NCBI GenBank assembly: GCA_034440635.1
Contig: JAOTON010000332.1
Location: 310,001-374,000 of the forward strand
Length of the DNA: 64,000 bases
Direction of reading: 5' to 3'
Origin: Lepas anatifera
Lineage: Eukaryota; Arthropoda; Thecostraca; Lepadidae
A model generated the notes under the pieces. The model saw only the letters and a program-made list of their open reading frames with translations, was not told where the DNA came from and made no database searches. The position numbers were made by a program, and so were the translations under genes. How positions within the stretch are numbered: the first letter of the stretch is position 1; the number at the start of each line of letters is the position of its first letter. Positions 59,264 to 64,000 of the stretch are shown here, in pieces.

Positions 59264-61914
59264 CACTGGTATAAGGCAAGAACATGGTGGTATCAAAAAC
59301 AGTATACTTGTAATGGATAGTCTCATAATTAGACACCCCAAAAATCATTTAGGAAATCCACCCCCTGGGGAATGTGTGACTATACAACAATGTTTACGAT
59401 GATATTTTAGCGTGATTTTGGTTGAAAAGGGTTTAAACATGCACCACTTGTATTCAAGTTTTTTTCCTTCTGAGACTTTTCGCGATAAAGCAAAACAAGG
59501 AAACATCATTGGAAGTAGACTCCAAAACCCACCGAGATTGCACGGACCGTCTATGATAAACGCACATCTTGATTTAGCCCCTTGGATTTAACAAAATGAA
59601 CACCAGTCGTCAAAAACGGCGCCCACTGCTTCCAACAATAATACAAAAATATTAGCGGCAGCCCGCGCCGCGCTCGTTCTGAAGGCCGCAGACACCGAAA
59701 ATGTACCAGGGCGACCACCGGCGACCAGGCGACCACGCAAGTCGGCGTTTTCGGCCGACTTGGTCGCCCATTGGTCGCCTATTGAAAAAATGAAAATCAC
59801 CGACTTGGTACCGACTCGTGACAGATCCTAGTACATTCTAGTTTGAACTTAAAATAGTACATAAATATGGTACAGGGAGATGCATCATCTAAAGTACCAG
59901 GTGATTTCAGTCGTTTTTCATAAAATTGGAACCAAAAATTGTAATAAGAAGAAACATAACTAGCATAGACTAGCAGCAACTAAGGGCGGTGATGATACCA
60001 GATGTAATCGGCCAAAGATGCCCCGTTGTAGCCAAGCTATCTTTCAGAAACGCCAAACAAGCCGGGACACGAAGGCTAACTTGGCTCTTTGTCGAAGTAG
60101 ATTCTGCCCATTCTTGGCCAAAGGAGCTGGCAGACTTCATCCAATAGATTTTGATGGGCACTGGGTGTATTACGATGACGGGTGGAGGCAGTGGAGAGAG
60201 TAAGCATATTTAGAAGCAGGAGCGGATGGTGGAAGCTAAAATCATAGGAAAGCAGATGGAATCAGAGTTTGAGACGGTTGCTGGGTCGCCAACCAAAAGA
60301 TGATAGGGTCGCCGACGGCGTAGGTAGATCGGCAAGTTTTTAGACCCCTGTGTCATGCTAACGAGTGAGCCAGCTTGCAATATGCCCGTTTGAAGGTGCG
60401 ACAAAGCTGGCGCAACACATTCGCTTCATTCGGCCACAAAACGTCCACCTAATTAGAGAAGACTTTCTAGTTTCTTCACTGAAAAGAAGATACGTACCTA
60501 CTCACTTTTTATTCTATTGATGCTTATAGTTTTATTAGCTTGACATGTCTGCAGATTTTAGTGAGATTTTGAATTTTTGGGGCACCGAGATTTGCTTAGG
60601 TTAAAGTTAATATCACATGTGGTCCCGCTTATTATGCTGCTTTTTGTATGATTTTGTCTTGCTTGCTCTTCCTCTATCTGTTTCTTGCTCCTCATTTCTG
60701 CTGTCTTACTATCGTAATTAAAAAGAAAGAAATAAATTGATGATGATGATGAACTGAATATTGAGTAACCTAAGCATTATTAATTATTATTAAGCATTAT
60801 TATTATCAAGCATCATGTCATGTTGCATGAGCTCATTTAGTCTTGCTATGTGCATTTCGTTCTTGTATTGCTCTATTTTGCTTTTTCTCGCTGCTCTTGA
60901 GCTGTTCCATTTAACTCGAACTTATGTTTTTTCTTTTCGTTTGCTTCATGCGTACTTAGCGTCATCTTTGCTCTCATTCCGCCTGGTTATTTTCTTCGTC
61001 CTGTTTTAGCTCTTTTGGCTTCCTGCTTGTTGGTTTTGTTTTTGCTTCATTAATTGCCACTATTATTTGTTCTTACCCTGCACAATGTATGTAAACCTGG
61101 GTGTTTTATTCGTTTGTGACTAACATAAACAGCATATCTGGGCCCACAACTTCACACTAAGTAATAATTATAATTTGTTTGTTTTTCTTTTCGTCATTTT
61201 ATTTGTTTCGTTAGGCGAGTTTTGGATTATCTTTCTGCTCATTTTGTTTTGTATTGCTTCTCTTTTTTTTGCTTTTCTGCATTGTTTTCGTGTTATTTCT
61301 ACTGACCAGCATTATTATTATTTGTCCTAATCTCATAACACACTAATTTCACAACGTGCTCTCCTGCCTCACTTGTACTGTACTGTATGACTATTGCTTG
61401 CCTCTCTCATGTTTCTTATATGCTGTTCATGTCCTTTGTTTTTCTTCACCTGTTTATATGGAAAAATGAAATAATAAAAAATTAAATAATAAAAATGAAA
61501 TTAGAAGTTCTTCTTTCATAATAATTTAATGGTCATCTCTGGTACAGTATTCTTTCTTGGTTTGGGGAGGGGGAATTTCTGGAATCCCATTAAAATGAGG
61601 GTTCTTAAAATACAATTCAAATGTGATTGAACTGGACATTAGCCACAATAAATTTGTATGTATATGATGATGCAGTCCATCTCAGTTAGAAACCAGGCTA
61701 TCTAAGTTCTAAACCCATAATGAAGGAATAAGTTGTTGCATGATAGAAAGACTAGGGAAAAGGAATCTCAACACATCCTAGCTATAAAAATGAAGGTGTA
61801 TCCTCAATATTGTTTAGGGCAGCAAAAATGATTAGATGGCATGATCTTATCATGAAGATCACATGCTAGGATATCAATATTTTTATAGCTAACTCGGGCT
61901 CAGGGCCCTGCAGC
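59264..61914. other. No recognisable gene
   Basis: GGTCGCC/GGCGACC words cluster at 59700-59790 and 60285-60320 and also near 55915, marking an unassigned repeat. From 60480 on the sequence is T-rich with ATT and GAT simple repeats. No frame is supported. Confidence 0.35.
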
Positions 61915-62105
61915 CAGGGGCGCTGCAGCAGAATTTTCACAAGGGGGAATGGACCCGGGCTGGTGCTGACCGAGAGAGGCGAATTTTGAGCATATTCTGT
62001 ACCTGACGGCCTTTATGACAATTGGCCCAAATTTTTTTGGGGGATGTCCCCTGGCTGGTCAACAGGGGGACGGTCTCCCTGCCCCCCCCGCTTTCGTCAC
62101 CCACG
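61915..62105 (+). mobile_element. Short hAT-like MITE with 8-bp target duplication
   Basis: It begins CAGGGGCGCTGCAGC and ends CTTTCGTCACCCACG. A perfect 8-bp direct repeat, CCTGCAGC, flanks it at 61907-61914 and 62106-62113. The terminal inverted repeats are weak. Confidence 0.65.
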
Positions 62106-62149
62106 CCTGCAGCTTCCCTGAACAAGGAGAAAGTTGACTCCCTGTAAAC

Positions 62150-62225
62150 CCTTCCAACAGGAAAAGAGTAGGCAAGGCCATATGACCCTGGCAGTTGGTT
62201 TATTGATAAGCCCCAAAATTTATAT
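62150..62225 (+). mobile_element. SINE 3' fragment
   Basis: The piece GGAAAAGAGTAGGCAAGGCC, then TATGACCCTGGCAGTTGG matches the body and tail of the SINE at 29702. The tRNA head is missing. Confidence 0.6.
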
Positions 62226-63229
62226 CAATATTTGGATGTCTGACAAAGCTTGTAAATATTTTGATATATGCATAACATATTTTGATGAAGTGATTTCCAA
62301 TGTTGATAGATTTTGGAGTGCTGAGGCAAGAAGCATGATCAAAAGTTGACAGGTATATGCTGGCCTGCCTCCCTAAATGCTGGATGTAAAATACCACTTG
62401 ATGATTATACATTATATTATATTTTGGGCCCATTATTTATGCGGGCACAGTCCATCAGGATCAGGTAGGTCAAGCCAAATTATTATTCATAATGTGGCTA
62501 GACATGGAATATATGTTTGATTGTTCTAGCATGTCTCTGATTATTACTCCATATCAAATGAAGGGCTGTGCCCAAATATATAAATAATCTCAATGGTATT
62601 TCATGTCCAGGATTCAGGGAGCAGTGTTTCCTTTTTAAGATGTGTGAGCGTTTGTGATCCACATCTGAATACTTGACTTTCAAAAAGGCTCAGAAATACC
62701 TAAATTTAATTAAAAGGCAAATGAAGTTCAATAAAGTTTGGCAATTTTTATTTTGATCCCTTCATGAAGCTCCTGTTTCCAGGTTTTGTATGTGGTATGT
62801 TGGTTTTAATTTCTCACTGGCATACTCTTATTGCAATGGGTAATGGTATACCATGTTTACTCTATCCGCATTTTTGGCCAAATTTTAAGGTAAAGTAAGT
62901 TTTTGATATAAGATATTGTGGTTTGCTTATTAACTTTTGTTAAATCCCTTCAAAGGAGAATAGTAAGAATGTTTGAGCAATCAGATCGCTTGGCCCCATC
63001 AAGTCCAATCTTAACAAATCTGTAAAGCAGAAAATTACGAATATTGTCAAATTTTCACAAACAAAACTCCTCCATTTTGTCATGAACCCTGCCACAGCCA
63101 GTGGCTACCAAATTTCCCTCATGGCACACCCATTGGGGAGAGAAGGGCAGGAAAAGTCAGACATTTTGATGTCCCATTTGCTGCATTTATTTATCGCAAA
63201 TTCTTGCTCTTTCTTTCAGCTCCCAAAGT
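62226..63229. other. AT-rich, no recognisable gene
   Basis: A relative of the 4194-4274 foldback arm is present at about 62560-62630 (GAAGGGCTGTGCC, ATATATAA). Nothing else could be assigned. Confidence 0.35.
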
Positions 63230-63431
63230 CACAGAGGAGTCTAGGATCGTCAATCAGGGGAGGGGCCCCCTTCCTGGAGGACGCAATCCGGACCAGGAGG
63301 GTACCACTTTTGACCAACAAAACCTATCAGGCCAAGTGATATCGATGTGCGCCGATTTTCACATCCTGGGGGGAGGTTGGGGGTAAGAAGGGAATTAAAG
63401 GTGGTTGCCGTGACCCCTGGATCTGCCTATG
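63230..63431 (+). mobile_element. hAT-type MITE (family H, copy 9)
   Basis: It begins CACAGAGGAGTCTAGGATC and ends TGGATCTGCCTATG. The flanking 8-mers CCCAAAGT and CCCAAGGT match at seven of eight positions. The interior has GGTACCACTTTTGACCAACA and GATTTTCACATCCTGGG family words. Confidence 0.85.
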
Positions 63432-63639
63432 CCCAAGGTGGGGAATGAAAATGTAGCATTGAATATTAGAGATGCCAACTATGTACCGTGCATCAAAGCA
63501 TTCTTTAACGCGCGTATTGACGGGGTTGGATACCCGCCCTCCTCGTTTTTTTTAAATATAGAATAGAAACGGCGGCGTGTAGCGCTGCCGTACTTCGTAT
63601 GCGTTTTCTTTAGTAATATGTACAACCTTATGCAAAACT

Positions 63640-64000
63640 TTAAGGTTGGGTCACCCCAGGTCAGGTCACCAGTGCAGGTCAAGTGACCCCACCTCAAAAA
63701 CATTTTAAGATGCATAATTCAGAACAGTTTGAGCATTTCCAATCGAAAGTCATACCACACAATGGGCTTACAGAGTTTCACGAAATAAATTCCGATATTT
63801 TTGATATTGATAACCTAAGGTCAGGTACGAGCTATAACCTCTTCACTGGAAATATTTGGAGAGAAATGGTCTAGATTTAATAACCTAGTAATGGATGGTG
63901 GTAGAGCATTTATTTTAACGGCATTAGGTCAGCCTCATCTCTGTGGTTCTCAGGACGTGCATTTTTCTTAATTTGACCTTGACCTGACCTCAGGTCAGGT
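63640..64000. repeat. AGGTCA-rich repeat (copy 3), cut by window edge
   Basis: GGTCAGGTACGAGCTATAACC at 63811 matches 42247. Dense AGGTCA/TGACCT words occur at 63650-63690 and again at the edge (GACCTTGACCTGACCTCAGG). The element continues past the window. Confidence 0.75.

Overview
Organism. This is eukaryotic, metazoan nuclear DNA: split genes with GT-AG introns, tRNA-derived SINEs, decayed LINEs, dense miniature DNA transposons and microsatellites. It looks like a repeat-rich genome, probably of a marine invertebrate. One exon encodes an intron-split signal peptide followed by Gly/Tyr/Ala/Pro-rich sequence, which resembles arthropod cuticle-type proteins, but I cannot fix the phylum. Most of the window is transposon debris. 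Only two host genes can be supported, and most open frames elsewhere look like chance or repeat-derived frames.

Host genes. (1) The last two recognisable exons of an NSUN5-like rRNA cytosine-5 methyltransferase lie on the + strand (11048-11202 and 11571-12236). They join in phase and end in a Lys/Arg-rich tail. (2) A Cu/Zn superoxide dismutase gene lies on the - strand, with exons at 18588-18702, 17474-17580, 13762-13910 and 13046-13172. All metal ligands are present and all junction phases agree. A further exon upstream (22651-22954, -) encodes a signal-peptide-like segment plus a Gly/Tyr-rich domain. It ends in the phase the SOD exon needs, so the enzyme may be secreted with a low-complexity N-terminal extension. 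The two genes converge, with about 0.8 kb between their stop codons. The 3' end of the SOD gene carries an in-frame 66-bp tandem duplication of its last codons and 3' UTR.

Layout. 0-1.95 kb: no recognisable gene. 1.95-6.65 kb: a dead Tx1/L1-type LINE (-), split by a hAT-type MITE and by a TTAA-flanked MITE that itself carries a foldback insert. 6.73-7.11 kb: a hAT-type MITE with a perfect 8-bp target duplication. 8.23-9.6 kb: a 42-bp minisatellite. 9.82-10.36 kb: a TTAA-type element. 11.05-12.24 kb: NSUN5 exons. 13.05-22.95 kb: SOD gene with repeats in its introns. 23.56-25.1 kb: a second LINE fragment (-). 25.3-52.6 kb: hAT-type and TTAA-type MITEs, a 1-kb TIR element rich in AGGTCA motifs, two SINEs, degenerate minisatellites and unassigned sequence. 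53.7-54.5 kb: a third LINE fragment (+). 55.2-64 kb: two abutting TTAA elements, then AT-rich unassigned DNA with a foldback, a SINE tail, two hAT-type MITEs and another AGGTCA-rich repeat at the edge.

I see no CRISPR, operon or other prokaryotic feature. The most unusual candidate is the SOD locus: the putative Gly/Tyr-rich secreted extension, plus the duplicated 3' terminus in which the second copy has lost the stop codon.
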